Of a stretch of 64,000 bases of DNA, positions 46,926 through 57,704 are shown piece after piece; position 1 is the stretch's first letter, and every line of letters begins with the position of its first letter. The DNA comes from Gavia stellata. Lineage: Eukaryota; Chordata; Aves; Gaviiformes; Gaviidae. The notes under the pieces are model-generated. The model was not told the origin of the DNA, did no database searches, and saw nothing but the letters and a program-made list of their open reading frames with translations. The stretch covers positions 5,876,847 through 5,940,846 of the forward strand of contig NC_082599.1 in the NCBI RefSeq assembly GCF_030936135.1. Direction: 5' to 3'. A program made the translations under genes and the position numbers.

Positions 46926-49900
46926 ATGTTAAACCACTTGCAGAACAATATTCCCTATAAAGCATATGAAGTAATGTCCTTGCTATGGCTACTATGAGTG
47001 AACATATGGACGGTGATATGGAAACCACCTCCGAATTCATTATTCTAGATAGAAACCTCTGGCAAGAGCAGCCTGCCAGGAGAGTCCCGCTCCCAGAAGT
47101 GCTGGCATCCCATCACTTTCAGCGCAGCTTTACACCGCTCGCCTGTTTGGACGTTTCTGAGCAGTTAATGATTTTTGCCTGTATTTGGCAGTAGCTCAGA
47201 CTCAGGTGGGGTCAGGGGGTCCAGCTGTGGCAGCTCTTTCTATCTGTTATTCCTCTTCTGCCAGAAGAAATATTCCCAGTCCTCTATTACATTCTGATGC
47301 AGGAATGTCGGCGCCATTTTCTCATTTACTGGAGGACAGTGTTTACCTGGTGAAATTCAGTAACCGCTGCAGAATGTTCTAAGCTTCAGAGATGGAGGGT
47401 GAGAGGGGAAGTATTGCCCCTTGACGGATCAAGTTCTGTTCTTCATTACACTGACATGAAAAGAGTTGCTTTACCGTGATTGAGGTGCTGCTTGATCCAG
47501 AGGGCACATTTACTGGAAGAAAATGTAATTATGCATAAAAATGGCTGGGAAAAAGTTGTTTGAGCATCCTGGAAACATATTTTAATAAGGCAATAAAAAG
47601 AAACAAAACCTACAAGGTTCACATTACTGGAAAGCATGCTAATAGCGCTTATTAAAAAGCACCTCTGACAGACCTATTGGGGTTTTACCAGACAACTAGA
47701 CATGCGCTGTGTATAAATACTTCTCTAAAGGTAATTTTCTCTAGGTGCTAAGTTACAACCATTTTTGCTTCAGCTGATCCCCACCAGGATTTTGAGATGA
47801 CTTTGAACCTGACCCAACTTTTTGATAAGCACTATCTATCAAGCCCTGCCTGGAAAACTTGTTTATTTCGTAGCAAAATCTGCAGTCAGGAGAATGGATA
47901 TTGTTGTATCCACTCTGGAGCTGCGGTGCTCTGCAAAGGTTTAATTAATTGAAGGTGTATTTAAGTGTTAAGCTGTTCCAAAGTCTGATTTACAAGCAAT
48001 GCATTTTCTGTTCCTGTAGCAGAGCCCGGCTTAGCAACGCGCCTATTCCCTCCTCCCATCGCCACTGGTCAAGCTGCGCACGCAGTGGCAGAGGTTGGGA
48101 CTGGCCGTGCCCACCTGAGAGTGGTTTCTTCTATCTCAGCTGGATAAGATGGTTTCCACAAAGGCATGACATAGTGGACCAGCAGTTGTGAACTGCTGTC
48201 CCGTGCTGCGTGGCATGCATCCCTTCAGTTCAGAGCATGAATGTTTCATCAGCTGCATCTGGAGTTTCTCCTGGCTGGCAGCCGGCGGAGGGGCTTCGAT
48301 CCCAATTTCCCCAGTTCCTGGGCTTGCTTAGGTTGGGTTTTGGTGGGGCTGGACTGGAAGGAGGGAATGAAGGTGGTCTGCATTGGCCGTGAAACACTTA
48401 ACTACGTCTCTTTACAAAAGGTTGCTTGGAACTTTTTTCTTCCTCCTGTTTCGCACCTGCCTTCCCGCTGCCCTGCAGAGCGGGGACAGCCGAGCGCGGT
48501 GTCTGGGGCTGAGCCTGAGGACAGCACGATTGCTCCGTGCTGCGCTTTCAAGCCTCCCCTTCCCAGCAAACGCGGAGCCCCCCTGGGTGAGGAGGCAGGT
48601 GGCAGATGGCTGGAAGCACAGAGGCGCTGGGAGGAACATGCCAGGGTTTCCTCAACAACCAAGCATCCAGAATCTCCCCGGACCGGACAGATTTCGTACA
48701 GCTCTCAGCCCTACCATGCGTTCACGTGGGGAAAGAGCAAAGCAGCATGCCAGGCTGGGTGCCAGCCTGCGGGGGAAAGGATCAGTGGGTCCCGCTGGCT
48801 CGTAAGGTGGACGGCCGCTCGTTTCACCTGTGCTGAGGGAGCAGGAGGGCTCTGCGGAGAAGGTGGCAGGCGAGACGGTGGGAGGAAGGAGGAGGAGAAC
48901 GCTTGCTCCAAGCCCAGTGAGAATGTGCGGGCTCAGCACTACGAATCTTGTCTAGTTTGTTAATGAAATCAAAGTCACGAGGCGATGAAATGGGTCTTTA
49001 TCCACTGTTCAGGATGCTAAAGTTAGGAAAAGGACGGACTCAGGGGAAATATGTTCAGGCAAATGCGGGGGTTACGATGAAGTGAACTTTCACAAAGTTT
49101 TTGCAGCATTTTTCTGGCTCTAATCTTCAGCTATGTTCACTTTCTGTTTGTGTCAGCAGAACTACATGTAAGAGCCACAAGTCCTAAGGTGCTTAACTGC
49201 TTGTGTGCCAGTTTACGATCTGTTGCCTCAGAAACAAAAAACACCATTCAGGAGGGGAAAACTGGGTAAGCGAACCTGAAGGTCCACGTGCCATTCCCTG
49301 TCCTGCCGGAGCCACAGTGGACCCTGTGGACTGCTTTACAGCAACGTTTTCAAAAGTATTCAGAAATCTGGGTGACTGATCTAAAACTAACGAATCATGG
49401 AAGATTTAGTGTTTGATTTTTGGCAGCACTTGGCAGACCCCCCCAACTGAAATATACATGGAAGTGAGATTTAAAGTGCTTTGAGCTGAGGACTAAAGTG
49501 GACATTGGCCTTAGAATGTCAGTGTCTCAGTAACTCAAACCTCACATGGGTATTCAAAGAACATAATTTTTCAGTATCAGTAAAGGGCTTTTGCGATCTT
49601 TAGAAAGAAAGGCAAAGAAGAGAAGCATCACATTTTTTACTCTAAAGCTATTCAGTCTAAAAATGAATATTCCTTTTTTTCCTAATAGTTATTCTTTCGC
49701 CTCCTTGGTGACTTAACCTCTCCTAGCACTGCGTCTGGCATCTGCTTTAGCCGCATTGTTTTATCGAGCATCGGGAATGGAAGCTTTTAGGATTTTCTAT
49801 CTGAGCTCTCAGAAATCTTGCCTCATCAGCATGCTGCTCTCGGCAGACGGGTTTTTCTTCAGCTCCAAGACGTACATATTGATCAGTCATTTTCTTTTGT

Positions 49901-52900
49901 TACCTAGCATCCTGTCATTGATTTTAATTGTTCGGTATTGAAGAGGAAGCATTCAGTACACGTAGAATTACCAACGATGAAATTTTGCTTTCCACACCTT
50001 TGGCCAGACGGTGCCCACAGCTAAGCCCTTAGGAGCTATGGATCTCTTTCTCTCAGATAGCAATCTGCACAAATTATGCAGCAGTCAATTTTTCTCTATT
50101 AAATCAATTTCTGATTCTCTGTGACAGCTTTCCCTGCCGCATGATTTCACACTTCAGCGGTTTGTTTCCGAGGTGCCATGTGTTTTTTTTTTTTTTTTTC
50201 AAAGGGGGGGTGGTGATAATCCATTTAATTTGCAGATACGTTCCTCATGTCTTCCCAGTTCCCCTTTCCTACTGCTGACCTTAAGAGATTTTTACAAATT
50301 CAAGTGACTTCTAGTGAGTCTCCTTCTCTTGTGGCTCCTCGCCGGCTCCTCATCAGCCCACAGGGCTGCTCCTGGGCTGTTCCCTGAAGCTTCCCCTCCT
50401 GCTGCTGAAGTGGAACAGCTTCTCCAAGACGTAACTGCAGCTTGGTCCTATATCTGATAGAGAGATGAATTTTCCCAACCCCATGGTGCAAAATATCAAA
50501 GCTGGGAGCTGGTGCAATTCATTAACTCTTCTCCTTCTTCCTGCAAAATATCTTCTTAGACTTAGATTGTCCCCATCTTGTCAAAACATTCGTGCACTCT
50601 CAGAGGGCTTTCATTACAAGTATTTCCTGAAGGCTCTGTATGTAAGGACCTTGGTCCCCTCCTACTGTCTCTCTGCTTCTAGATTTTCCTTTACTTCAGA
50701 TACACAAAAAAGATCCTATTTTTAGCAGCCAGCAGTCAATGACACAGGAATTCATGAGTAGGGAGGAAAGGATGTGAACTATCCAAATAATAGATTTTTT
50801 TTCAAATGAGATCTCTTTACATTCCTATCGCCATAGTAATAAGCTATGAGTCACTGTTACACTGAACTATTAGACTATTATTGTAAACTCATGTCATTAG
50901 AATCTGCTAATGTGAACCACAAACCTTGCCTGGCCTGAGCTTAGCTGCGTTCAAGAAGATATTGGCCGTTTGTAAGGGTAAGAAAGAACAATATTCCCTC
51001 ACAAATCTTATTCCCAGATGGCAAGAAGTGAATGAAATCTTATTCAACCCTATCTTTCTATTCCTAGGGTTTCTCTTCTCACTGCCTTTTAAGAGAATTC
51101 ATCTTGCTTCTTTGTAATGTCACAAAAGATGTTTTATTTTATTTCTTCGAAGTTTGCCAGATGTAAATTGGGTCCAAGGACTCCCAGCTGACAGAATATG
51201 CATGCTGTATCACCTGAGAGCAGCAGTGTCTCCTCCAAAAGCTGCTTTCTGTGTTCAGTCCTGCCATGGCCAGCCCTCAGAAGGACATTTAAGTACCCAT
51301 GGACACTCAGGACTTCTCTGCTGCCACAGCAAGTGGCAAGGAGGGGATATTCTCTGGCATTGCTAAGCTGATTTCTGTCAGAAGTTACATCCGGACTGAG
51401 TATTTTTCTAAAAGAGTGTTGTTGAATAATAAAATGTCCAAGACGGTCTTAAATATACACACAAAGCTTTACGCAACAGAACCAAGAGTCCTTGGCCACC
51501 CTTCATCAACTGCAAAAAAGGAGTCAGGCCTGGTGTACCCGCTTCTCCATCAGGGTCTGGATGCTTGCATCAGCCTTGTTTTGCACTTTCAACAACGAGG
51601 GGAAAAACTCTGAAACACATTCTCAACCCCCGTCCTGCTCAGCTGCTTAGAAAATGTTTTATGATGGAGATTTACCCTCCACAGAAAAGGCCAGTGGGAA
51701 AACCTTTCTGTCCTTAGAAGCTGTGACATTCCCAGGGTGAAAAGAGGTATGGGCATGTGAAGTGTCTTTCATTAGCTTCTGTAAAGACAAAGCAGTACGA
51801 AGAAAGCATTATTGTAAACCAGAGGAGAGCAAGAGCTGATTATTAAACTGTGGTTCAGGTATGTGGCAATCAAGATCTTGTTATAATTATTTCTTAAACC
51901 TAGCATCGATTTTCTATTAGATTTGAAGGAGGCAGCAAAGCTATTATTTGTTACAGAGAGGGTTAACTGGCTTTCAATTTGTATAGTAAAAAATCATAAA
52001 CTTAGAAGAAAAGAATAAGAAGAAAAAATTTGTCTTGGTCATAAGCTCTTCACTTCTTTCCTGGAGCTTAAAATCTGGGGGATATTTTTGGTGGAGGAAG
52101 TATGAGAACAGCACAGCATTTCTGTTGAGAGGCAGCGGTGATGGGATAATATGTGTGTTTGCAGAGCGAAAGCTGGTTTCAGTAAACATACTGTGAGAAC
52201 CAGAATTCACCTGTTAAAACCGGGCCTTCAGCTACTTGACTTCAAAGTGACCTCAAAGGTGAATTTAAAATGACTTACCACACCTGCACTCAATGACAGG
52301 GCGGAGAGACGTGGTAGTACATAGGATCACTTAGGAAAACTTGCCGGTGTGGTTTAGACTGGCATTTGGCTTGTGTTTTGAAAACAACTGTTATTAAAAA
52401 CTTGCTCCAGTTGGAGGGTTTTAAACCACTGCTCCTTCCTCCACTGCATGGTCCTTGACTTATTTCTCAAAACCCAAAGCAAAGCTGGCAGGAGAAATCC
52501 CTGGAGATAAAGTGCAGTGTACTTTGTTAAGTATCAGCTGCTGTTTGATAGAGTAAGGTCCCTTCAATAAACCTGTAAGTGTTTCCATGAAGAAAGAATA
52601 GTGGGCAAATTTTGTAGTGAAACAAGGTCAGGCATTCTGCTTGCCGACACGCACTTGCCCTATTCTGAATGCAGTAAGACAGGCATTGTTGGGCTCCCCC
52701 TCGCTTTAGCAAACCATGCCCGTACCAAGCAGTTCAATAAACACATTAACTGCTATTGTTCGCAAGAATCGTGGCAGCTAATGCACAGTCACTTACTTAC
52801 AAACAGCAGTTTATGATGCCTTAAAAAGCCTTCAACTAGGAACGCGGCAACAAATGCTGTGGCCCCAAACGCTACTGAGCTGTCACAGCAAATGCCTCTG

Positions 52901-53711
52901 CATGGCTGTTCTGAAAGGGCAACTTTAACAGTAAGAAGAAGATGATACATGTCAGAGTCCACATGAATAGTAAGATGAAATCTGCAGTGCCTCGATAAGC
53001 AAACTAGAGATTAGACTAGTTTTCTACAACCCAAGTATAAATGAAGTTAGTTTACATTCACACTTGTGATGATGATAAAATACATCAACCATCAAGGATC
53101 CTTTATAGGTATAAAGCTAGTAGCGTCTGCACGCTGAGTATTAGAATCACCAATCTATGCATTAAAAATCAGTTTTACGATAGCCAATATTACATGAATG
53201 GGAAAAAAAAAAGGCAAAGAGCTGGATAGTGCCAGTAAGTTTCATTGAAACAATAAGTAATTGGCCCACAAAGGCAGGAAACCATGTGCCTTACGAGAAT
53301 GTGAGCGTTTTGTGCGAATGTATGCGTTGTGTGCCTGCGGTGCAAAGGCTCCCAGCCAGTCAACGGGGAATGTGAGCCCCGGGGACATCGGTGAAATGCA
53401 GGTGTCAGAAGAAAGCCTTTACTCTGCAGCAGAATCAATGGGAGGAGGGCACCGCCTGCTCTAATCACCGTGGTGCTTTAGTGGAAGTCAAAAACTATGG
53501 GAAACCCAGCTTTGAGACTTTTTCTCGGACTGCAGCCTTCCTACCTGAAAGACATCTGGAGTGTTTCCACTTCTCAGCCTCCCCTAAAGCCTGATCCAGA
53601 GCGGAGGTGGATACACCCGGAAACTGCTTTTCCACTTCAGATTTCTACTAAAATTTCTTGTTATTACAACAAGCCACTTGATTCAGCAGCACCACTTCAC
53701 AGTCTCTTTTA
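46926..53711. other. intergenic, no gene recognised
   Basis: No exon with recognisable product. A locally GC-richer stretch at 48430-48960 supports a 240-codon + frame (48241-48963) with no domain, no splice context and a competing frame, so I do not call it. A 17-nt T run lies at 50183-50199. Everything else is AT-rich with scattered short frames. Confidence 0.5.
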
Positions 53712-53800
53712 TAAATAGAGACACTGCCTCTGCCCTGAAGAGCTTACAATCTACACGAGACAGACAAAATAAAGCACATCAGGAAAAGTAGGATGAGCAG
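53712..53800 (-). repeat. amniote SINE fragment, antisense
   Basis: CTGCCTCTGCCCTGAAGAGCTTACAATCTACACGAGACAGACAAA is very close to the 'ccctgaagagcttacaatctaaatagacaagac' block shared by amniote MIR-type SINEs. Confidence 0.5.
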
Positions 53801-53991
53801 AATATTAATGGTGAAACAGGAGAAGGTGCTGCTTGGAGATCTGAACTGGGCTAAGGATTAAGATCTTTGTGGAAGCCAACTCCTCATCGGACTCATGTTG
53901 AAACAACCTGCTGAATGAGTGAATGCAACAGCAACGCCTGACTTTTAAGGGACCCAAAATGCTGAGTTCATTTAAAAAATAATACAAAATT

Positions 53992-54029
53992 TGTGGGACC
54001 CAGATTCTATTGTGGGACCCAGATTCTAT
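53992..54029 (+). repeat. 19-bp exact tandem duplication
   Basis: TGTGGGACCCAGATTCTAT occurs twice in a row (53992-54010 and 54011-54029) without mismatch, indicating a recent local duplication. Confidence 0.9.
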
Positions 54030-55389
54030 GTGAATGCGAGATTTTGGGCTAAAAATGTGGACACGCATTTTTCACTGCAGAGCTGGAAAACTAAAATACA
54101 GCATTCATTTGTGTGTGGCCACTGGCGGTCTCGTCCGTGAACATTTTAAACTTTAATTTCGATCAAAGTCTGAGCTAATTCTTAAAGAACAAGGCTTATT
54201 GTGGACCTCACCCTGCCCCACTGATCTAAATCAATAGAGTTTTAGCATTGCCTTCAGGGGGTGGATTTTTGGCCCAAAATAAGAGAATTCAAAATATGGT
54301 TCTGACTTTAAAAACACTGTGGTAAAACTAAGCATATATAAGTCTCTTTTTGTTGTTGATGCCTGGCTCAGATCCATTTTTAACATGCTGTTAGCTATCA
54401 GAAATATGACACTGGCCACCCGAATGCATGCTCTGGGGTAAAACCTGTTTTTAATTGCAATTTAAACTCCTTTTATAACATGGTTAAAAGATCACAGAGA
54501 CAGTTCCGACCAGTAATTAAAGCATATTTAGCAAATATTAAAAACCGCTCAGCACAGAAACGTTTAACACAGACAAGCAGGAAAACCAAACAGCTTTTCA
54601 GTTGGAAGCTCTGCCTCGTGGACAGAGACCATCGTTGTTGAGTGCCTGCAAATAGCAAGCGAGATGGGACTGTGGGGTTCTTGCTTCTGTAGGACAAAAA
54701 AAAGAGTAGAAGGAAGGAGGTAGTGTCCTGCGTTAGGTAGCACAAGTGAAAATACTGGAGGTTGACCATGCATTTGGCAGGGTACAGAGGCCCTCTACAA
54801 AGCCTGGTTCATCAGAGGCATCTCAGGAATTTGTCCTAATAAGTTAAAAATATGTGTAACTTATGTTCTTTGACTCACAGTAGTGCCTGACATCAAGCGA
54901 CAAGAAGAACAGTGACCGGTAAAGAAGAATGAAACCTGATATGGAAATTCCCAATCGGTTCTCCTGATGGTTACTATCATGCCTGGTGATAATCAGACAT
55001 GCACCATTTTATCTATTTTATGTCAGAAAAAAATAGATCCCCAAACTGCAAACACTTTAAACCTAAGTACATAGACAGCAGCCTGTGTGGGTTCATGGTA
55101 CCAGTTAGCCTCATATTCCTCACTCTTTTAATCCGATTTTTTTTCCCCACTGACCACCAGATGTACTTCTGAATGCATCCAGATCAGCAAAGCTCCAGCT
55201 ATGGACTTGTGGGCCATGAACCATAGGATAAGGGTGTTGGACATATCCATGAATGTTGACATTGCAGCGTAGAGCAAGCAGAAGCATCCGGCAGCTGGGA
55301 AACCGGAGAATTGCTCATCCTCTGAGGCGGCGAGGAGAAAACCAGACCTTCTGATCCCTCCATACCCATCGTAACCCCGGGACCTATTT
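54030..55389. other. intergenic, no gene recognised
   Basis: AT-rich flank between the tandem duplication and the OXSR1 CpG island. No coding exon or confident repeat was seen. Confidence 0.45.
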
Positions 55390-55711
55390 TTAAACACGGA
55401 ATGTGGATCCCTGGAGCGCCTGGGCCGGGCTCCACACCTGCTCACTGCAGGGCTGCGGCTGGTGGGGAAATGGAGATGGGAGACAGTGGCTTGACGTGCT
55501 TTGTCTCGGGATTAAAATGTCCCTCCTGGACCAAATCCGGGCAAGGCCACGCTATTGCTTTCCATCCGGTAGGTTCCAATGTCCCCGGCACACCAGCGAG
55601 ACACCCCAGGGCTGCGGCCCCGGCCAGCTGCTACCACGTTTGGGAGGAGGGCTGCTGGCATGCTGCGCCCGGGGCCTGCTCCCACAGGCCAGGCTCGGAA
55701 TCCCCTCATGG

Positions 55712-55747
55712 CAGGCCCAGGCCCAGGCCCAGGCCCAGGCCCAGGCC
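55712..55747 (+). repeat. (CAGGCC)6 hexanucleotide array
   Basis: Six exact CAGGCC units upstream of the OXSR1 promoter motifs. On the minus strand it reads GGCCTG and generates a Gly/Pro or Trp/Ala frame that is not a gene. Confidence 0.95.
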
Positions 55748-55856
55748 CGGCCGCCCTTTCCCGCCGCTCCCTGGCCTTCGCTCCCAGCCCCGACCAGAGG
55801 CCCCGCAGGCGAAGGGACCCTGGAGAAGGACAAAATGTGATTGACAGCTTCTCCCG

Positions 55857-55893
55857 CCAATGGGAGCTGCGGATTCGGCAGTTGGCAGCCAAT
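55857..55893 (+). promoter_or_regulatory. paired CCAAT boxes 32 bp apart
   Basis: CCAAT at 55857-55861 (CCGCCAATGGG) and CCAAT at 55889-55893 (GCAGCCAATCGC) lie in the same orientation exactly 32 bp apart. That is the three-helical-turn spacing typical of cooperative NF-Y sites. They are about 550-580 bp 5' of the OXSR1 ATG. Confidence 0.6.
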
Positions 55894-55966
55894 CGCAGCC
55901 CGCAGTGGGTCTTAAGCCAGCTGCCCCTCCCGCTTCTTGCCTGAGGGAGGGGAAGATGTGGGCACC

Positions 55967-55976
55967 CGCCATCTTG
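55967..55976 (-). promoter_or_regulatory. YY1-type motif (CGCCATCTTG)
   Basis: Reverse-oriented AAGATGGCGG-type YY1 core shortly downstream of the CCAAT pair. Such motifs often sit just downstream of transcription starts; this orientation would suit a minus-strand start. Confidence 0.5.
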
Positions 55977-56141
55977 TGTGTGGCATCCCCGCCCTTCCCT
56001 TTCTCTTCCCTTTCTCTCCGCCTCCGCCGTCCGCTTTCGGCAGCGCGCCGTACCAGCCCGTCCCCCGAGGGCGGTGGCGGCAGCCGATTAAACTGTGGTG
56101 GGGTAGGGTGGCGGCGGCGGCGGCGGCGGGGCGCCACGCTC

Positions 56142-56152
56142 AAGATGGCGGC
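56142..56152 (+). promoter_or_regulatory. YY1 motif (AAGATGGCGGC)
   Basis: Perfect YY1 consensus in the forward orientation, 284 bp before the OXSR1 ATG, suggesting that the main + strand transcription start is close by, most likely just upstream. The ATG inside it would open a 20-codon upstream frame ending at 56207. Confidence 0.6.
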
Positions 56153-56204
56153 GGGAGGCGCCCTGCTGTGGCGGGCGGGGCGTGCTCGCGGCGGCGTGCG
56201 CGAG

Positions 56205-56212
56205 TGACGTCA
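56205..56212. promoter_or_regulatory. palindromic CRE (TGACGTCA)
   Basis: Full consensus CREB/ATF element 224 bp before the OXSR1 ATG. It contains an intact CpG, so binding could be methylation-sensitive. Confidence 0.6.
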
Positions 56213-56435
56213 GGGCGCTCTGGGCATGGGCAGGTGGACGGAGCAGGCAAAGTTTGGCCGGCGGTAGCGGCAGGCAGCGGCGGAGGCGGCGGGTTGCGGG
56301 TGCCGCTACCGGCGGGGGCTCGGCTGGGGGTCGGGGCAGCCGGGCCGCGCGGGGCAGCGCAGCGCCTCTCCGCTCCCTCGCTCCTGCGTGGCGCTCCCCC
56401 TCGCGGCGCGGAGGGCGGGCGGGCGCGGCGCGGCC

Positions 56436-56505
56436 ATGGCCGAGGACCCCAGCGCGCTGCCCTGGTCCATCAACAAGGATGACTACGAGCTGCAGGAGGT
56501 CATCG
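56436..56505 (+). CDS. OXSR1: oxidative stress responsive kinase 1, coding exon 1 (partial gene)
   Basis: The first coding exon of OXSR1 (OSR1), the Ste20/GCK-VI kinase that is activated by WNK kinases and phosphorylates NCC, NKCC and KCC cotransporters in cell-volume control. The 70-nt exon encodes 23 residues plus the first base of Gly24. It contains ALPWSIN-DDYELQEVIG, matching human OXSR1 almost residue for residue after the variable MAEDP start. The glycine-rich loop would begin across the exon 1/2 junction. The start has G at -3 and G at +4; the donor is ATCG|GTGAGC, phase 1. The rest of the kinase domain and the C-terminal PF2-type domain lie beyond the window. The paralogue STK39 has a long Ala/Pro N terminus before this segment, which is absent here. 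Confidence 0.93.
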
Positions 56506-56569
56506 GTGAGCGGCGGCGGGGCGGGACGGGGACGCTCGGTGCCCGCCCGGTATCTGTGCTGCACCGCGG

Positions 56570-56890
56570 AGGGGGTGAGGGGAGTGTGTGGGGCGCCCCC
56601 TCGCTGAGGGGGTGTGTGTCTCCGCTGAGGGACGGGGGGGTGTCTGTTCCCCCTCAGCTGAGGGGGGGTCCTGTCACACCTCCCCTCAAGGAGTGGGAGT
56701 GTGTGCCCCCCCCACCGATGGGTGTGTGTGTGTGAGGGGGGTCTGCTCCCGCCCCGAGGGGTGTGGGGGTCTGGGAGACCCCTTTACTGAGGGGGGGTCT
56801 GCCCCCTCTCGCGAGGGAGATGTGTGGTGTGGGGGTCTGCCCTCCCCCCGCTCGAAGGGGGGTGTCTGTGGGTCCGGCCCCCCCCGCCCC
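56570..56890 (+). repeat. degenerate G-rich minisatellite, OXSR1 intron 1
   Basis: Imperfect recurrences of a GAGGGGG(G)TCTGC(T)CCC core with GGTGTGTGT spacers (near 56590, 56627, 56663, 56734, 56786 and 56834) begin about 65 bp after the exon 1 donor. Long G runs on the + strand give many overlapping quadruplex motifs. Confidence 0.7.
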
Positions 56891-57663
56891 GCCGTGGGGT
56901 GTGAGTGTTCAGGGAGGGGCTGGGTAGGTGCGGGCCTGGGGCTCCGCTTGCAGCCTCTCCGTGGGCGCGGGGGGGGCCGCTCCCCCTCCTCACGCGTGTG
57001 CGGGACCCACAGAGCGGGGTGTGGGTCTGCCCCACCCCCAGCAGAGGCTTGGGGCAGCTTTGGGGGGACACCCTCCTGTCAGGGGGCTCATCTCCAGCCT
57101 CTGCCTCTCTCTTCTGCACGGGGGTGTGCGTATCCTCAGGGCGGGACGGGGTCCACGCTGCGTGGGCTCTTCTGTCAGCCCGTCACCGCGCGAATTCGGA
57201 TGTGCTGGGCGTGTAGGAGCAAACTCCAGAGCTTACGCGGGCTCTCCCTTTCCAGGGCACCCTCATTCGTTTTGGGGGGAGGACTCCTCTCTCAGCAGTT
57301 TCGGAGCCCCGCGTTGCTTCGGTTCGTGCAGGGGACGGAGGGTTTTGTAGAGCCGCTGAACGAGCCTTTTATCCTGGGTTTTTGCTGCTGCTGCTGTGAA
57401 TTTTCATTCATTGTCCTCACAGCTCGAGGCTCCAGCCCTTGCTCTCTCCATTAAATGATTCCCCCCCACACACTCTCATGACTTTAAACTGCACAGTTAC
57501 CAAAGGCCTCCCGCTGTAGTGATTTATTGGCTGTCTCAACCATTTTGTTGGGGTGTGTGTTTGAGGGATATATTGCTCTAGGGCGAGTATGTGACACATC
57601 TGAGGTGGTGCCACAGGTGACTCTAAGGTCAGTGCCTCCGGTCTCGCTCTCCGGAGGCACGAA

Positions 57664-57704
57664 ATAAAGCAAGAGGCATAAAGCAAGAGGCATAAAGCAA
57701 GAGG
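57664..57704 (+). repeat. 14-bp tandem repeat, three copies
   Basis: ATAAAGCAAGAGGC is repeated at 57664, 57678 and 57692 (the last lacks one base) without internal mismatches. A small simple repeat in OXSR1 intron 1. Confidence 0.9.

Larger units (their letters stand above)
55390..57300. promoter_or_regulatory. CpG island / promoter of OXSR1
   Basis: A nearly 2-kb CpG-rich block contains the presumed OXSR1 core promoter, 5' UTR, coding exon 1 and the start of intron 1. No TATA box is evident. Paired CCAAT boxes, YY1-type motifs, a CRE and a (CAGGCC)6 hexamer array lie upstream of the ATG. Overlapping long frames on both strands are GC artefacts. Confidence 0.8.

Noticed and set aside
55512-56564. 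Multiple long frames on both strands upstream of OXSR1
   Set aside because: CpG-island sequence with hexamer and GCG repeats. Frames conflict with each other and none has a recognisable domain.
56588-57454. 288-codon plus-strand frame downstream of OXSR1 exon 1
   Set aside because: It lies in intron 1 over the G-rich degenerate repeat. Cys/Gly/Val-rich repeats reflect the repeat, and there is no acceptor or in-phase link to exon 1.
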